DNA from: Calditrichia bacterium
GTDB lineage: Bacteria; Calditrichota; Calditrichia; Calditrichales; Calditrichaceae
Direction of reading: 5' to 3'
DNA length: 42,351 nt
Assembly: GCA_026983775.1 (NCBI GenBank)
Contig: JALSTK010000131.1
Coordinates: forward strand, 1 to 42,351
The notes beneath the pieces were generated by a model. The model saw nothing but the letters and a program-made list of their open reading frames with translations. It was not told the DNA's origin and did not search any database. Each line of letters begins with the position of its first letter. The first letter of the stretch is position 1. Below are positions 41,890 to 42,351 of this stretch, in pieces. The position numbers were made by a program, and so were the translations under genes.

Positions 41890-42351
41890 CTATAAAAGGT
41901 CAACCGAAACCATGTCCGGCGAAACCAAATTATTATGACGTAATTCATCAAGACTTTTTTGAAAAGAACGCATGCCGTATTCGGATCCGGTTTGGATGGC
42001 GGAATCCAGTTGATGAGTCTTTCCTTCACGGATTAAATTACGGACAGCATCGGTTGCAGCAAGAATTTCTAACAGGGCGATGCGATCTTCCTGCATAGAC
42101 ATACGCAGCAAACGCTGGGCGATTACGGCCACAAAGCTACTGGCCACTACCGTGCGAATCTGCTGTTGTTGTTCCGCGGGGAACACATTAATGATTCGAT
42201 CCACGGTTTCCGCCGCAGAATTGGTATGTAAAGTAGATAGGACCAGATGGCCGGTCTCCGCGGCATGTAAAGCGTTGGTAATTGTTTCCAGATCACGCAT
42301 TTCCCCCACCAGAATAACATCGGGGTCTTCCCGAAGACAACTGCGCAGAGC
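41890..42351 (-). CDS. pilT: Type IV pilus retraction ATPase PilT (N-terminus beyond window)
   Basis: The last 153 codons of a secretion/pilus ATPase; the frame is open to the window edge. It begins at [20 protein letters not shown], the Asp-box/Walker B of PilT. The His box [20 protein letters not shown] and the C-terminal helices [19 protein letters not shown] are present. The GEMRDLETI form is characteristic of PilT/PilU rather than PilB. It powers pilus retraction for twitching motility, adhesion and DNA uptake; comF also lies in this window. Confidence 0.9.
   Translation of the reverse strand, partial: ALRSCLREDPDVILVGEMRDLETITNALHAAETGHLVLSTLHTNSAAETVDRIINVFPAEQQQQIRTVVASSFVAVIAQRLLRMSMQEDRIALLEILAATDAVRNLIREGKTHQLDSAIQTGSEYGMRSFQKSLDELRHNNLVSPDMVSVDLL

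Overview
The window is about 42 kb of chromosome at moderate GC, dense with genes. It looks like a Gram-negative, anaerobic or microaerobic bacterium of the FCB group, perhaps Calditrichota or a relative; this placement is inferred. It rests on a TonB-dependent receptor with an N-terminal carboxypeptidase-regulatory-like domain, a multiheme cytochrome ending in a QNYPNPF-type secretion (T9SS) sorting domain, sigma-54 and sigma-28 control, SelB and a PilT-type pilus ATPase. No tRNA, rRNA, CRISPR array, transposase or prophage was seen.

Layout. 1-1697: 5' part of a TonB-dependent receptor (minus). 2043-4384 (minus): a FliA/WhiG-type sigma factor, a receiver-histidine kinase hybrid and an unlisted 55-residue FlgM-like protein. 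4774-6812 (plus): an outer-membrane barrel protein, then comF. 6807-7698 (minus): an Hpt protein and an OsmC protein. 7804-15205 (minus): a tightly packed set in the order sensor kinase, NtrC-type regulator, malic enzyme-phosphotransacetylase fusion, Ptb, Buk. 15443-15979: tetraheme cytochrome c. 16140-28216 (plus): surface-polysaccharide locus with a DegT aminotransferase, a winged-helix regulator, WecB, two glycosyltransferases, two SDR enzymes, a sugar nucleotidyltransferase, an FkbM methyltransferase, a Wzx flippase and an asparagine-synthase-like protein. 28441-29913: NhaC antiporter. 30573-32306: nonaheme cytochrome. 32636-33736: diiron (ODP-type) metallo-beta-lactamase-fold protein. 33768-39365 (minus): Ndk, secreted PepC-like protease, SelB, Ser/Thr kinase-like protein. 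39468-42351: Mth938-domain protein (plus), GNAT (minus), lipoprotein (minus) and the PilT C-terminus (minus, cut by the window edge).

Most interesting result. Promoter sequences link genes at the left end into a flagellar-style cascade. A near-consensus sigma-54 promoter (TGGCACG-N4-ATGCT) precedes the fliA-like gene. Two sites with a perfect TAAAGTTT, exactly 11 bases, and a CGAT-containing -10 precede the FlgM-like small gene and the outer-membrane barrel gene, each on the correct strand. No flagellar structural gene is in view, so this sigma-28/anti-sigma pair may control a cell-surface programme. This is inference from sequence only.

Other points: a nonaheme cytochrome built from two 133-residue repeats; a two-component system apparently co-transcribed with acyl-phosphate metabolism genes; and three enzyme-like proteins lacking expected catalytic residues (asparagine-synthase-like protein without Cys2, kinase without the VAIK lysine, histidine kinase with altered ATP-binding boxes).
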